A stretch of 64,000 nt of DNA from Bacteroides sp. M10 (GTDB taxonomy: Bacteria > Bacteroidota > Bacteroidia > Bacteroidales > Bacteroidaceae): the NCBI RefSeq assembly GCF_014334015.1, contig NZ_CP060488.1, positions 764,501 through 828,500 on the forward strand. The letters run 5' to 3'. How positions within the stretch are numbered: position 1 is the stretch's first letter; every line of letters starts with the position of its first letter. Positions 54,126 through 64,000 of this stretch are shown one piece after another. The notes below the pieces were generated by a model that was not told the origin of the DNA, searched no databases, and saw nothing but the letters and a program-made list of their open reading frames with translations. The translations under genes and the position numbers were made by a program.

Positions 54126-54156
54126 CCTTTCTTTCTAATTTTCCGATATTTTGTGT

Positions 54157-56646
54157 TTAATTTTTAATGAGCCCTTTGGCTGCATCATATCCAATCTGAT
54201 AACTGCGTCCTTTCACTGTTTTAAAGGAGATAGTCTGATCCGCATACTTTATGACACAGTTGCCTCCTGCATTAGAGCGTACAACAGCTTCTTTCAACTG
54301 ATGATTCTCCCAGATTATATCCACCTCAAAATTTCCTTTCGCGCAGATACCACTGATAGAACCGTCTTTCCACGCATCCGGCAAAGCCGGTAATAATTGA
54401 ATAAAACCCATGTGACTTTGGAGCAGCATTTCGGTAATTCCCGCTGTCCCGCCAAAGTTTCCATCAATTTGGAAAGGCGGATGCGTATCCCACAAATTAT
54501 CCATGGTTCCGTTCTTCAATAAATTGCCGAATAAAGTATAAGCATGATTACCATCCTGCAAACGCGCCCACTGATTCAACTTCCAACCCATACTCCAACC
54601 GGTAGCACCATCACCACGATGCACCAATACCACTTTAGCAGCTTTCGCCAGTTCGGGAGTAGTGACCGGAGAAACAGTATGTCCCGGATGCAGGCCGAAC
54701 AAATGATTCACATGACGATGTTCATCTTTCGGATCATCAATATCCACCGACCATTCCATCAACTGACCATAACGACCTATTTGATAGGGAACGAGATTGG
54801 TAAGCACATGCTCCCATTGCTTACGTTCTTTCTTATCTACACCCAACACTTTGCTTGCTTCAATCGCATCCATCAGAATTTCACGCACTACGGCATGCAC
54901 AAAAGTAGCTCCCTGATCGATAGGACCATGCTCGGGCGAAGTGGACGGAGCAGCCGTATAGGTTCCATCCGGCTTATGCCACAGGTAATCGACAGCAAAA
55001 TCCGCACTACTCTTAATTAGTTCATAGCCGGTTTCTTTCAGAAATTTCAAGTCTCTTGTATAGTCGTAATACTCCCATATATGAGTAGCCAGCCAGGGAC
55101 CTGCCATCGGATTGAAGTTCCACGACATATCTTGACTTTCCAACGGAGTGGTAAAGCCGAAAATATTGCCGGAGATAGATGCCGTCCATCCTCTTGCTCC
55201 GAAATAAGCTTGTGCAGTCTTCTCCCCCGGTTTCACCAGTGTACGGATAAAATCAATCAACGGAAGCACGCACTCATTCAAGTTGGTAGAACAAGCAGGC
55301 CAATAATTCATCTGGATATTGATGTTATTATGATAATCCACACGCCACGGTCCATCGACATTATTGTGCCAAATCCCCTGTAGATTAGCAGGCATATTGC
55401 CCGGACGGGAACTGGCAATCAGAAGATAACGTCCAAATTGATAATACAACTCTTCCAGATAATAATCCGGCTGTCCTTTCCGATAATTTTTCAGACGTTG
55501 GGAAGTAGGTAGGTTCACTCCTTTCACCGCTGGATTCAGATTCAGCCGAACCCGGTTGAACAGAGTAGCATAATCATTATAATGTTGATTGAATAAAGCT
55601 GTATATCCCTGCGCCACTGCATTATTCATCCACTGCTTTGTCGTTTCTTCGGGGTTAACGCCTATATATGTTTTCGGATCTTTGAAATCCGGATCAAAGT
55701 TAATCTTATAGTCAGTGTCCGCTGTGATATAAAATACAACTTCGTCTGCATCCTTCACCGTCAACTTTCCATCTGCATTACACAGTGTTCCTCCTTTTGT
55801 TTCTGCCTGGATGCGCACAACATACTTCATTCCATTATTATCCAAAGAAGCTGTGTAAACCAGTCCTTTATTTCCATCAGAAACCATGCTGCCGGTAGAC
55901 AGGGGATTAGGCGCATAACTGAAAACCAGATTTTGTTTCCCCGATTGATCCGCGCTGAAACGTACCACCATTACATTGGCAGGGTAAGAGATAAAAAAGT
56001 TGCGTTGATAAGCCACACGATCCTTTTTGAATTGTACGACTGCCATAGCCGAATCCAAAGAAAGAATGCGCTTATAATCGCTCATTCCTATCATATTCAG
56101 TCCGGTTTCTACATAAAACTCTCCCATTGTAGTAAAGCTACCAAAACGGAAAGGATTTTCTCCGTCAGCTTCATACGAAACTTCACTATTGAAGTTCTGT
56201 CGCGTCAGCATTTCAGCCTTTTTCTGATCTCCCTCTGTAAATGCTTTGCGTATTTCATCTAAAAGATGGGCCGATTGTTTATTGACATTCCAATAATAGT
56301 CCGCACCTTTCGCTGTGTTCGGACCACCGCGCCAAAGCGTTTTTTCATTGAAAGTGATACGTTCGGCTTCCACCGATCCCATAATATTTGCGCCGAGGCT
56401 ACCGTTACCAATAGGCAATGACTGTGACTCCCAACTGGCATCCAGATTATGTCCGCTTCCTGCTGTTATCGGTTTATTTTCACCTTTCCACAAATCCGGT
56501 CTTCCGCCATACCAGGCGGCATATCCCTGCAAAGTATTGGGAGTATCAAACCAGATGGAAAGCCCTTGAGTATAATCTGTTTCTCCCGCATAAAGCCCGG
56601 AGGTAAGGAATAGGGAACTGATAAGAAAGGAATAAAGTTTCTTCAT
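54157..56646 (-). CDS. GH95 family glycosidase (alpha-L-fucosidase-type)
   Basis: 829 residues. Signal peptide 1-19 (ends GLYAG). N-terminal beta-sandwich, then an (alpha/alpha)6 barrel. Family residues are visible: NNINIQMNYWPA (the Asn pair), PSTSPEHGP (catalytic acid Glu) and FQIDGNFGGTAGI (Asp). GH95 enzymes remove alpha-1,2-fucose by inversion or, in plant-cell-wall members, alpha-L-galactose. ATG 56646 begins the signal peptide. No SusC/D neighbours are present, so it is an orphan carbohydrate enzyme. Confidence 0.92.
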   Translation of the reverse strand: MKKLYSFLISSLFLTSGLYAGETDYTQGLSIWFDTPNTLQGYAAWYGGRPDLWKGENKPITAGSGHNLDASWESQSLPIGNGSLGANIMGSVEAERITFNEKTLWRGGPNTAKGADYYWNVNKQSAHLLDEIRKAFTEGDQKKAEMLTRQNFNSEVSYEADGENPFRFGSFTTMGEFYVETGLNMIGMSDYKRILSLDSAMAVVQFKKDRVAYQRNFFISYPANVMVVRFSADQSGKQNLVFSYAPNPLSTGSMVSDGNKGLVYTASLDNNGMKYVVRIQAETKGGTLCNADGKLTVKDADEVVFYITADTDYKINFDPDFKDPKTYIGVNPEETTKQWMNNAVAQGYTALFNQHYNDYATLFNRVRLNLNPAVKGVNLPTSQRLKNYRKGQPDYYLEELYYQFGRYLLIASSRPGNMPANLQGIWHNNVDGPWRVDYHNNINIQMNYWPACSTNLNECVLPLIDFIRTLVKPGEKTAQAYFGARGWTASISGNIFGFTTPLESQDMSWNFNPMAGPWLATHIWEYYDYTRDLKFLKETGYELIKSSADFAVDYLWHKPDGTYTAAPSTSPEHGPIDQGATFVHAVVREILMDAIEASKVLGVDKKERKQWEHVLTNLVPYQIGRYGQLMEWSVDIDDPKDEHRHVNHLFGLHPGHTVSPVTTPELAKAAKVVLVHRGDGATGWSMGWKLNQWARLQDGNHAYTLFGNLLKNGTMDNLWDTHPPFQIDGNFGGTAGITEMLLQSHMGFIQLLPALPDAWKDGSISGICAKGNFEVDIIWENHQLKEAVVRSNAGGNCVIKYADQTISFKTVKGRSYQIGYDAAKGLIKN

Positions 56647-56691
56647 GGCTGTTGCATTATTATTCAAGATTAGTCGCTTATATAGTCCGTA

Positions 56692-56699
56692 CAAAAGTA
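56692..56699 (-). promoter_or_regulatory. -7 box of GH95 gene
   Basis: TACTTTTG on the minus strand, 45 bases before the start. No clear -33. Confidence 0.5.
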
Positions 56700-56760
56700 A
56701 TTAAAATATGTCTCTAATAAAAATAAAGTAGAATCTTAATCCTCTTATAATGAGGTAAAA

Positions 56761-58067
56761 CTATATCAAACCACCCAACAGCTTTTTCACGACCCAATAC
56801 CCGACTCTGGCCTCTGAAATCCCCGGCAACAACCGATGAGGACAGACAAACGCATCATCAATAATTTCTGCTTCCATATAATAAAAGCAACAGGAAGAAT
56901 CCTTTTCAAAGGCTTTCGCATATTCCAGAATATGAGTCGATATCAAAAAATGGCAATGAGAGAAGCCCTTCAATAATTCATTGACGGCAACGGAGGCTTC
57001 AAACGCATCTTTAGCGTTCGTCCCGCGAAACATCTCATCCAATACCACCAAACAGCGTTTTCCGGTCACGGCTTTTTGCATCACTTCTTTAATACGGAGC
57101 ACTTCCGCCATAAAATGACTTCGTCCGTCCCGCAAAGAATCCGGCAGATTGATCGAGGTATAAATCCCTTCGTAAAGAGGACAAATCATTGATTTCACAG
57201 GAACAGGCAAACCGCAATGTGCCAACCAGACAGCCAAGGTCAATGCCTTTAAAGTTGTTGACTTCCCCGCCATATTAGAGCCTGTAAAAATGCATATATT
57301 TCCCCGGGACATCTGCCAACTGTTTGGCTGCGCATCTTTCACAAAGGATGAACGACTCCCTCCACCAAGAAGTCCATTGTCGGTACCATTACCGGCATAC
57401 AACAGAAGTTCTTCTCTTTTGCCACCCGGTGAGCTGTACGGCAAACATCAAGTAGATATATAACAGCCAGAAGTTCCTTCAAAGATAACAACCGAGTACA
57501 CCGGAATAGATAATCGAATTTGTCTATGACAAAGTTAGACAGTCGTTTTTCCTCATCAGAGGTCTGCTCCAATACTTCCTCCAATTCACTTCCATGGAGA
57601 ATATTATCAATCATAGCAGCAGATTCTTTCATGAGTTGCGGGGCGTCCTGTGGTAGTTCTGTCGCCCATTCCTTCAGACAATGCAAGAGATGAACCACTA
57701 ATTTCACCCCTCTGCAGATCACATAACGGGTCGAATCATATCGCACCAGACGGTCGATAACAGTAGCACATGAAAGTAAAATATGAGCTTCCCGTATCTG
57801 GTCACGATAAGCCAGGTAATACTCAATAAAATCCAGCTCTTCTTCATTCAAAAGAAGTTCGGGCAAAGCATCCCAGACAATAGCCTCCTGTCTTTTACGG
57901 ATTTCCTCCAAATCACTTAATGGATACATAATCCAGTTTAACATCAGCGCTTTTCCTTCTTTTGTCTCTGTTTTGGAAAACAAAGAGAAAAGAAATTGCT
58001 CATTACTAGCAGTCTCTGTAATGCTTAGATCCGCATAAGTCTGTTTGTCAGTAGCTAGATATACCAT
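56761..58067 (-). pseudogene. MutS-family ATPase gene with one-base frameshift
   Basis: Two overlapping frames give one normal protein of about 435 residues when joined. The first part (58067-57344) is the helical core/clamp region of a short MutS-like protein and ends DFLVEGVVHPL plus TGA. The second frame continues FVKDAQPNSWQMSRGNICIF and carries Walker A TGSNMAGKSTT and Walker B LVVLDEMFRGTN. The switch falls in a T run on the minus strand (A run 57343-57345): one extra T would restore HPFVKDAQ. The short family lacks the mismatch-binding domain, so its loss should not abolish mismatch repair by full-length MutS. A sequencing error cannot be excluded. Confidence 0.85.
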
Positions 58068-58100
58068 AACCGCCTTTAAAGGTTAGTACTCCTGTTTTGG

Positions 58101-58108
58101 CAAATATA
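58101..58108 (-). promoter_or_regulatory. -7 box of MutS-family gene
   Basis: TATATTTG on the minus strand, 33 bases before ATG 58067. Confidence 0.45.
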
Positions 58109-58168
58109 GGGAAAAGTTTTAAACAAACAGCATTTATTCTCATAGAAAGGCACAGGCATAAACAAAAA

Positions 58169-58194
58169 AAAGGCGGTTCGAAATCGAACCGCCT
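58169..58194 (-). terminator. Terminator of pckA
   Basis: AAGGCGGTTCGA / TCGAACCGCCTT arms, GC-rich, with an A7 run that gives a U tail on the minus strand. 24 bases past the stop. Confidence 0.9.
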
Positions 58195-58218
58195 TCCATA
58201 TTATATCTGATTCTCCAA

Positions 58219-59826
58219 TTAGAGTTTCGGACCAGCAGCAACCAAAGCCTTACCAGCTTCGTTACCTGTAAATTTAGCGAAGTTCTTGATGAAACGTCCA
58301 GCCAAATCTTTTGCTTTTTCTTCCCATTGGCAAGCACATTCGTAAGTGTCGCGTGGGTCAAGGATCTTCGGATCAACACCCGGAAGTTCTGTAGGAACAA
58401 CGAAGTCGAAGTAAGGCATAACCTTAGTAGGAGCTTTGTCGATAGAACCGTCAAGGATAGCGTCGATGATACCACGAGTATCTTTGATAGAGATACGTTT
58501 GCCAGAGCCGTTCCAACCTGTGTTCACCAAGTATGCTTTAGCACCAGCTTTCTTCATCTTCTTAACCAATTCTTCACCATATTTAGTTGGGTGCAATGAC
58601 AAGAAAGCAGCACCGAAACAAGCAGAGAATGTCGGAGTCGGTTCAGTGATACCACGTTCTGTACCAGCCAATTTAGCTGTAAAACCAGAAAGGAAGTAGT
58701 ACTGAGTTTGTTCCGGGTTCAGGATAGATACTGGAGGCAATACACCGAATGCGTCAGCTGACAAGAAGATAACTTGTTTAGCGTGAGGACCTTTAGACAC
58801 CGGTTTAACGATGTTTTCGATGTGATAGATAGGATAAGAAACACGAGTGTTTTCAGTTACTGACTTGTCAGCGAAGTTGATTTCGCCTTCAGCGTTAACT
58901 GTACAGTTTTCCAACAGTGCATCGCGTTTGATAGCATTCCAGATGTCTGGTTCGCTTTCTTTATCCAAGTTGATAACTTTAGCGTAGCAACCACCTTCGA
59001 AGTTGAATACACCTTCGTCATCCCATCCGTGTTCGTCATCACCGATCAACAGACGTTTCGGGTCAGTAGACAAAGTAGTCTTACCTGTACCAGACAGACC
59101 GAAGAAGATAGCAGAGCTCTTACCTTCTTTGTCAGTGTTAGCAGAGCAGTGCATAGAAGCCATGCCGTTCAAAGGCAACAAGTAGTTCATGTAAGAGAAC
59201 ATGCCTTTCTTCATTTCACCACCATACCAAGTATTCAGGATAACCTGGATCTTTTCAGTCAAGTTGAATACAACTGCAGTTTCTGAGTTCAAGCCCAGTT
59301 CTTTGTAGTTTTCAACCTTAGCTTTAGAAGCGTTCATGATAACGAAATCAGGTTCACCGAAGTTAGCCAATTCTTCAGCTGTCGGACGGATGAACATGTT
59401 TGTTACGAAGTGAGCTTGCCATGCAACTTCCATGATGAAGCGCAATTTCAAGCGAGAGTTTTCGTTAGCACCACAGAAAGCATCAACAACGAACAGTCTC
59501 TTGTTAGACAATTCTTTAGTTGCCAATTCTTTAACTGCTTTCCAACATTTTGCGTCAACTGGTTTGTTGTCGTTTTTGTATTCTTCAGAAGTCCACCATA
59601 CTGTATTTTCGCTGGTTTCATCTTTTACGAAGAATTTATCTTTAGGAGAACGTCCTGTATAAACGCCAGTCATTACGTTTACAGCGCCCATGTTAGTTAC
59701 CTGGCCTTTTTCGAAACCTTCCAAACCTGGTTTTGTTTCTTCAGCGAACAAAACGTCATAAGACGGATTGTGCACAATCTCGGTCACACCTGTGATACCG
59801 TACTTGCTTAAATCTAAATTTGCCAT
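58219..59826 (-). CDS. pckA: Phosphoenolpyruvate carboxykinase (ATP)
   Basis: 535-residue ATP-type enzyme. P-loop [11 protein letters not shown] near residue 245, metal-binding [21 protein letters not shown], and substrate site [18 protein letters not shown] near the N-terminus. In Bacteroides it works mainly in the CO2-fixing direction, PEP to oxaloacetate, feeding the succinate pathway and making ATP. Codon choice is strongly biased to few codons, fitting high expression. Confidence 0.97.
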   Translation of the reverse strand: MANLDLSKYGITGVTEIVHNPSYDVLFAEETKPGLEGFEKGQVTNMGAVNVMTGVYTGRSPKDKFFVKDETSENTVWWTSEEYKNDNKPVDAKCWKAVKELATKELSNKRLFVVDAFCGANENSRLKLRFIMEVAWQAHFVTNMFIRPTAEELANFGEPDFVIMNASKAKVENYKELGLNSETAVVFNLTEKIQVILNTWYGGEMKKGMFSYMNYLLPLNGMASMHCSANTDKEGKSSAIFFGLSGTGKTTLSTDPKRLLIGDDEHGWDDEGVFNFEGGCYAKVINLDKESEPDIWNAIKRDALLENCTVNAEGEINFADKSVTENTRVSYPIYHIENIVKPVSKGPHAKQVIFLSADAFGVLPPVSILNPEQTQYYFLSGFTAKLAGTERGITEPTPTFSACFGAAFLSLHPTKYGEELVKKMKKAGAKAYLVNTGWNGSGKRISIKDTRGIIDAILDGSIDKAPTKVMPYFDFVVPTELPGVDPKILDPRDTYECACQWEEKAKDLAGRFIKNFAKFTGNEAGKALVAAGPKL

Positions 59827-59919
59827 TTTCTTTTGAATTAATTAAAATTGGTATTTTGTTTTCTATCTCTTTTCACCTTAACATGGGGAGCTTTGGAGAG
59901 CCCCTTGTAAATCCGGCTA

Positions 59920-59927
59920 CAAAAGTA
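59920..59927 (-). promoter_or_regulatory. -7 box of pckA
   Basis: TACTTTTG on the minus strand, about 95 bases before the start. The leader contains a GGGGCTCTCC/GGAGCTCCCC-like imperfect hairpin (59885-59904). A TTC sits 20 bases upstream of the box. Confidence 0.5.
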
Positions 59928-60019
59928 ATACTTTCTTTGGAAAGGAAGAAGGTATTAGAGAAATTTTTCCCTAATTGAAACTCTTTTATAAATTCCTAAC
60001 AATATCTGCAAACTGAATA

Positions 60020-60049
60020 TTGCAATTTGAAAGATTATCGTTTACTTTG
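60020..60049 (+). promoter_or_regulatory. Candidate promoter of upp
   Basis: TTG (60020-60022), 20 bases, then TACTTTG (60043-60049), one base shorter than the full -7 consensus. 58 bases before the start. Confidence 0.5.
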
Positions 60050-60107
60050 CAAGCCAGTATGTTATCAATACTATGAAAATGAGATTAAAATTTGATTAAA
60101 ATATAAT

Positions 60108-60761
60108 ATGAAAGTAATTGATTTTGGCCAAACTAATTCGATTCTAAACCAGTACATATCCGAAATTAGAAATGTAGAAGTTCAGAACGACCGCCTGCGT
60201 TTCCGCCGTAACATTGAACGGATCGGAGAAATCATGGCTTACGAAATGAGTAAAGAGTTTAAATACTCGGTAAAGAATATCCAGACACCACTGGGAATTG
60301 CTCCGGTCAGTACGCCGGACAACAATTTAGTAATCAGCACTATTCTACGTGCAGGTCTGCCTTTCCACCAAGGTTTCCTTAGTTATTTCGACGGAGCGGA
60401 AAATGCATTTGTTTCTGCTTACCGCAAATATAAAGATACGCTGAAATTCGATATACATATAGAATATATCGCATCTCCCCGTATTGATGACAAGACATTG
60501 ATTATCACCGATCCTATGTTAGCAACAGGAGGCAGTATGGAACTGAGTTACCAGGCAATGCTGACGAAAGGTCATCCCGCTGAAATTCACGTTGCTTCCA
60601 TTATTGCCAGCCAAAAGGCCATTGACCATATAAAGAATGTATTTCCTGAAGACAAGACAACCATTTGGTGCGCTGCCATTGATCCGGAAATCAACGAACA
60701 TTCTTATATTGTTCCGGGACTGGGTGATGCAGGCGATCTTGCTTATGGCGAAAAAGAATAA
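60108..60761 (+). CDS. upp: Uracil phosphoribosyltransferase
   Basis: 217 residues. PRPP-binding loop LIITDPMLATGGSM, uracil-binding C-terminus SYIVPGLGDAGDLAYGE, and STILRAGLPFHQGF. Makes UMP from uracil and PRPP. Converges on the AraC gene with only 4 bases between stops. Confidence 0.96.
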   Translation: MKVIDFGQTNSILNQYISEIRNVEVQNDRLRFRRNIERIGEIMAYEMSKEFKYSVKNIQTPLGIAPVSTPDNNLVISTILRAGLPFHQGFLSYFDGAENAFVSAYRKYKDTLKFDIHIEYIASPRIDDKTLIITDPMLATGGSMELSYQAMLTKGHPAEIHVASIIASQKAIDHIKNVFPEDKTTIWCAAIDPEINEHSYIVPGLGDAGDLAYGEKE

Positions 60762-60765
60762 ACGC

Positions 60766-61653
60766 TTAGAGATTCTTTCGATATTGCTGCGGTGACACTC
60801 CTACCTGTTTCTTAAAGAACGTACCGAAATAAGAAGCATTGGGAAAGCCGAAAGCATTTGAAATCTCTTGAATGTCTTGCTGCGTATTCTTTAACAACGA
60901 AATACTTTTGCGGATAATCGCCTTGAACACCAGTTCTTGCACGGTATATCCGCAAATGCTTTTAGAAACAGCGGAAAGATATTTAGGAGACAAACATAGT
61001 TTATCAGCGTAGAATGCGACACCCCGCTCTTGCATATAGTACTTTTCAATCAATTGGATGAGATGAATAAAGACTTCGTTTTTACGTCCTTCCACTTCCT
61101 GACCGTTACTAACAAGTTTCCGATTATAGATAGAACAAATCCGGTACGTCAATGCCAGTAAAAGCAATTTCTGTTCATAAAGTTTAAATGAATCCTCCTG
61201 CGGTTGCAAAGCACTGTCCAACAAAGACATATATTTCATAATCTCTTCTTCCTCACCGGTAGTCCACACACAAGAAGGGCTATCAGGCGTAAGCCGGGAA
61301 TACATATACATAGAAACAACCAGGTTTCCCATAATGTCCCGTATAGGTTCTATCTGATAGACCAATATCTGTATTTCCAGATCTCCGGACTCTTCCAGCA
61401 CCTGAAATTCACCATCTTCAGGAATAAACAAACTATCACCCGACTTAGCCAGGTGTATCTTCTGATTGAGCAAAAATTTGAAATAACCTTGCCGGCAAAT
61501 AACCAGCCCCAACCCTTTCATTTGAAAGGGTCTTTTCAGCGAGGATGGAAAAGTCACAAATATTCCTCTCGAACTGCATATATTTTTCCCACTTAACAAA
61601 TCACGGTCAAACTGTAATAAACGATTTTGTCCGGTATCCATAACACTGCACAT
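60766..61653 (-). CDS. AraC-family transcriptional regulator
   Basis: 295 residues. N-terminal cupin-like sensor (SGDSLFIPEDGEFQVLEESG), C-terminal double helix-turn-helix about 200-295: FYADKLCLSPKYLSAVSKS, then QEISNAFGFPNASYFGTFFKKQVGVSP. Lies 27 bases after the MFS pump gene in the same direction, so probably the last gene of the efflux operon and its regulator. Confidence 0.92.
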   Translation of the reverse strand: MCSVMDTGQNRLLQFDRDLLSGKNICSSRGIFVTFPSSLKRPFQMKGLGLVICRQGYFKFLLNQKIHLAKSGDSLFIPEDGEFQVLEESGDLEIQILVYQIEPIRDIMGNLVVSMYMYSRLTPDSPSCVWTTGEEEEIMKYMSLLDSALQPQEDSFKLYEQKLLLLALTYRICSIYNRKLVSNGQEVEGRKNEVFIHLIQLIEKYYMQERGVAFYADKLCLSPKYLSAVSKSICGYTVQELVFKAIIRKSISLLKNTQQDIQEISNAFGFPNASYFGTFFKKQVGVSPQQYRKNL

Positions 61654-61680
61654 ATTAACAGATCATTATCAAAAACGACG

Positions 61681-63327
61681 CTAAGTTAGCAATTTTCGTT
61701 TAGGATAAGGAACAACAAGCACAAATATCATACAAATTAACCCACCGTAAATCGTCCATCCCGCCATTTCTTTAAGAGCAGAAAGCGTGGCCTGCACCTG
61801 AATACGTCCTTTGGTGGATATGGCAGCCATGTTACGGGCTTCCGTCTCGCTTTTTCCCTGATACTTCATCCCCTGTACCGTGCCAAGAAAAGAGGTGGAA
61901 GCATCCGGATTAAGCAAGTCTACATTTTGAGCATAACGGGTAACATAATGTTGCTGCCGCTCCTGCAAAACGTTTGTATAAATCGCTCCGCCAACACTCG
62001 GTCCGACAACCATACGCACTGTGAGCATGATACAAATCCATGTGGAAAGATATTTAAAAGGCATACGCTGATTGGCATAAGCGGCTGTCAACGCATACAG
62101 AATCATCATACCCGTAGCACGGATAATGACCGCATACTTCAAGCGTTCAAAAACTCCAGCTGTCTGCACCTCGAAATACATAAAAACAGCCGATAAAGAA
62201 AGGAAAAAAAATCCCATCGCAAACAAATACTTAAAATGCAATCCTTTCCCCCCTAGCACCATGGCAACCACAGCCCCAATGACATAACCTACCATACACC
62301 AATTACCCAACGAGGCATTCTGTAGATTATCGAGATGCATACCCACTCCTGCAAATACATTGACAAACATTGCACTGGAGTTTACCACCATCAACAACAG
62401 ATAAAGTAATGCTCCCATGCGTATGGTACGCAGTTTAAATGCCTCCAACAAAACATAGGGCGATCGACGGGTGGCATCCATATAAAGAAAGATTCCCGCA
62501 AAGAGGATACCGATAACAGTGGTCCAACGAATAGATTCGTCATCATACCAATCGAGAACTTTTCCATACACTAACACATAAGTGAAACAGGTCAATGAAA
62601 TGCAGAATGCAGTAACATTGCCGAACTTACGGAAATTAATAGGAAAGTGCCCGGGAAACTTATAATTGGGCATGGTAGTTAATAAAATCAAGATAGAAAC
62701 CAGGAGAACACCCATCATAAAATAATATACATACTTCCATTCATATTCAAAAGACAACCAAGCAGTCAATGCCGTGCCCAACTGCCCCAAAATCATAAAA
62801 AACAGGTAAACAGCAGGCTGGCTCACACATCTCTCTATGTCCAGTTTATTCCAACCGGCAGCATCTTTTGGTTCCAATCCCGGAGTAATGTTGCGGGTAG
62901 CTTCCATTCCACCTGCATACCAAATGAGCGTAAACAGATTGACCATCATCAATACCATACGCAGAAAACCTGTCAGAAGACTGCAAAGCGCCAATAGAAA
63001 AATACTATCCGTCTTGGCACAGATATAGCTGAATATATACATGAGCGCAAACCCGACAATACACATCATCTTCTCCCTCCGTACACATACCAACTGATAC
63101 AGAAAAGGAGCAAATGCAGCCATACCTATAGAGGTTACAAAATTAGCAAACTGGATATGCTCGGATATAATACCAAGCCCGCTCATCATTTCAGTACTGT
63201 TCACCGAATAGACCCCACCTACCGTAAGAATCGGCAGAAAGAAAAATAACAGAATGATAATACCCAGCGGTTTGGGCATCCAGCTATAGAAAGGATAATT
63301 TTTAGGATAAGAGGGCATCGGGTTCAA
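61681..63327 (-). CDS. MFS efflux pump (EmrB-like, DHA2 family)
   Basis: 548 residues, about 14 hydrophobic segments, as in DHA2 drug:proton antiporters (start WMPKPLGIIILLFFFLPIL; late segment TGMMILYALTAAYANQRMPF). It has an extra periplasmic loop near residue 465-515, typical of the EmrB group. Gene order adaptor (62-base gap), pump, AraC is the Bacteroides EmrAB-like arrangement; a TolC-like gene would be expected upstream, outside the window. Confidence 0.88.
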   Translation of the reverse strand: MNPMPSYPKNYPFYSWMPKPLGIIILLFFFLPILTVGGVYSVNSTEMMSGLGIISEHIQFANFVTSIGMAAFAPFLYQLVCVRREKMMCIVGFALMYIFSYICAKTDSIFLLALCSLLTGFLRMVLMMVNLFTLIWYAGGMEATRNITPGLEPKDAAGWNKLDIERCVSQPAVYLFFMILGQLGTALTAWLSFEYEWKYVYYFMMGVLLVSILILLTTMPNYKFPGHFPINFRKFGNVTAFCISLTCFTYVLVYGKVLDWYDDESIRWTTVIGILFAGIFLYMDATRRSPYVLLEAFKLRTIRMGALLYLLLMVVNSSAMFVNVFAGVGMHLDNLQNASLGNWCMVGYVIGAVVAMVLGGKGLHFKYLFAMGFFFLSLSAVFMYFEVQTAGVFERLKYAVIIRATGMMILYALTAAYANQRMPFKYLSTWICIMLTVRMVVGPSVGGAIYTNVLQERQQHYVTRYAQNVDLLNPDASTSFLGTVQGMKYQGKSETEARNMAAISTKGRIQVQATLSALKEMAGWTIYGGLICMIFVLVVPYPKRKLLT

Positions 63328-63389
63328 TTAAAGATTATAAATTAAAAGTTAAAAGAGAGATATAGCGCAGGAAAAGATGACGGGGATTA

Positions 63390-64000
63390 TTAGAGTTTGG
63401 CTTTCACCACTACCATCATGCCTGCCGCCAGCCGTTCATTATCTTCTTTAGATAAATCCGTGAAATCGATTCGTACGGGAATACGCTGCTGAATCTTCAC
63501 AAAGTTACCAGCCGAATTATCCGTCGGCACCAACGAATATTTAGATCCGGTAGCTCCTGATATAGAAGTTACCTTTCCTTTAAATTCTTTATCACTGATG
63601 GCGTCTACCGTGACAGACACTTCCTGTCCGACGTGTAAATTCTCAATTTGTGTCTCCTTATAATTAGCAACAATCCATTTCTGGGTATCAGGAAGAATAT
63701 ACGTAATGGTTTGCCCTGCCGAAATAAACTGCCCTTCTTCTAACGAACGACGACCGAGTTTTCCGTCACAGGGAGCTACCACCACTGTGTAAGACAGATT
63801 CAAGCGAGCCATTTCAAGTGCAGCTGTTGCTCTCTGAATCGCCGCTTCGGTACTCACACGACGGTAAGACACTTCATCCACACCAGAGAGCGCAGCTTTC
63901 TTTTGCCTCTTCGTAGCTTCCAGTTTTTTACGCGTAGCTTCATAATCCGTAACAATCTGCTCCAGTTGGATAGGAGTAGCCGCATTTCGTTTCACCAGAT
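63390..64000 (-). CDS. EmrA/HlyD-type membrane fusion protein, 5' end outside window
   Basis: At least 202 residues; the frame is open to the window edge (LVKRNAATPIQLEQ at the edge, part of the first coiled-coil). Coiled-coil, then lipoyl-like half (LNLSYTVVAPCDGKLGRRSL) and beta-barrel domain (KWIVANYKETQIENLHVGQ, GATGSKYSLVPTDNSAGNFV). The last motif is diagnostic of EmrA. It links the MFS pump at 61681-63327 to an outer-membrane channel. Confidence 0.92.
   Translation of the reverse strand, partial: LVKRNAATPIQLEQIVTDYEATRKKLEATKRQKKAALSGVDEVSYRRVSTEAAIQRATAALEMARLNLSYTVVVAPCDGKLGRRSLEEGQFISAGQTITYILPDTQKWIVANYKETQIENLHVGQEVSVTVDAISDKEFKGKVTSISGATGSKYSLVPTDNSAGNFVKIQQRIPVRIDFTDLSKEDNERLAAGMMVVVKAKL

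Noticed and set aside
58140..58475. 111-codon frame overlapping the 3' end of pckA
   Set aside because: Same-strand shadow of pckA that also crosses its terminator.

Overview
The window reads as chromosome of a Bacteroides species (order Bacteroidales). The reasons are: repeated promoters of the Bacteroides type (a TTTG/TTG -33 element, 19-21 bases, then TAnnTTTG); few Shine-Dalgarno sequences; moderate-to-low G+C; and gene content typical of gut Bacteroides (GH95 and GH123-like glycosidases, ATP-type PEP carboxykinase, Dcu/aspartase/asparaginase genes, RND efflux, TonB proteins, DUF4890 protein, rpsO next to typA). Both edges cut genes: an M24 aminopeptidase on the left and an EmrA/HlyD-type adaptor on the right.

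Layout. 1-5.1 kb: M24 peptidase, gamma-carbonic anhydrase and a two-gene thioredoxin-like unit. 5.2-15.7 kb: conserved housekeeping (waaA, gltX, a 7TM-HD phosphohydrolase, a small tyrosine phosphatase, a GH123-like enzyme, priA, a beta-barrel protein). 15.9-18.0 kb: a decayed toxin-antitoxin locus and about 1.3 kb of gene-free DNA holding several arrays with a 22-23 bp period. 18.0-24.9 kb: an RclA-like flavoprotein and an asparagine-to-fumarate cluster (aspA divergent from dcuB-ansB-porin). 24.9-27.3 kb: small conserved genes, cobalamin adenosyltransferase, a TonB-domain protein. 27.4-35.8 kb: an accessory island with a macro-domain/DUF4062 protein, a kinase-like/AAA+ ATPase fusion with two small partners, an M48 protease with zinc ribbon and two partners, and a LytTR regulator. 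A long inverted repeat with a central 22-bp array lies between the two operons. 36.1-45.2 kb: a three-gene RND efflux operon divergent from a LytS/LytR-type two-component pair. 45.3-54.1 kb: lipoprotein, a gene broken by a stop codon, tRNA-Leu, manC, an acyl-CoA synthetase with its XRE-cupin regulator, rpsO, typA and a split chromate transporter. 54.2-64.0 kb: GH95 enzyme, a frameshifted MutS-family gene, pckA, upp, and an EmrAB-type efflux unit with an AraC regulator.

How genes work together. The periplasmic asparaginase, aspartase and Dcu antiporter form a plausible route from asparagine to fumarate for fumarate respiration. The RND operon and the facing LytS/LytR pair are probably a regulated efflux unit. 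The kinase-AAA and M48 operons look like a protein quality-control or stress/conflict module of unknown role.

Most unusual signals. (1) At least four gene-free stretches carry arrays with almost exact 22- or 23-bp periodicity. Core motifs differ from array to array, and most units contain a small dyad. One array sits in the middle of a 458-bp imperfect palindrome. (2) Three genes are visibly broken: a HigB-like toxin reduced to its C-terminus beside an intact antitoxin, a gene with a Trp-to-TGA stop, and a MutS-family gene with a one-base deletion. (3) The kinase-like domain fused to the AAA+ ATPase lacks the DFG aspartate. No database search could be run; family names come from recognised motifs and sequence memory.
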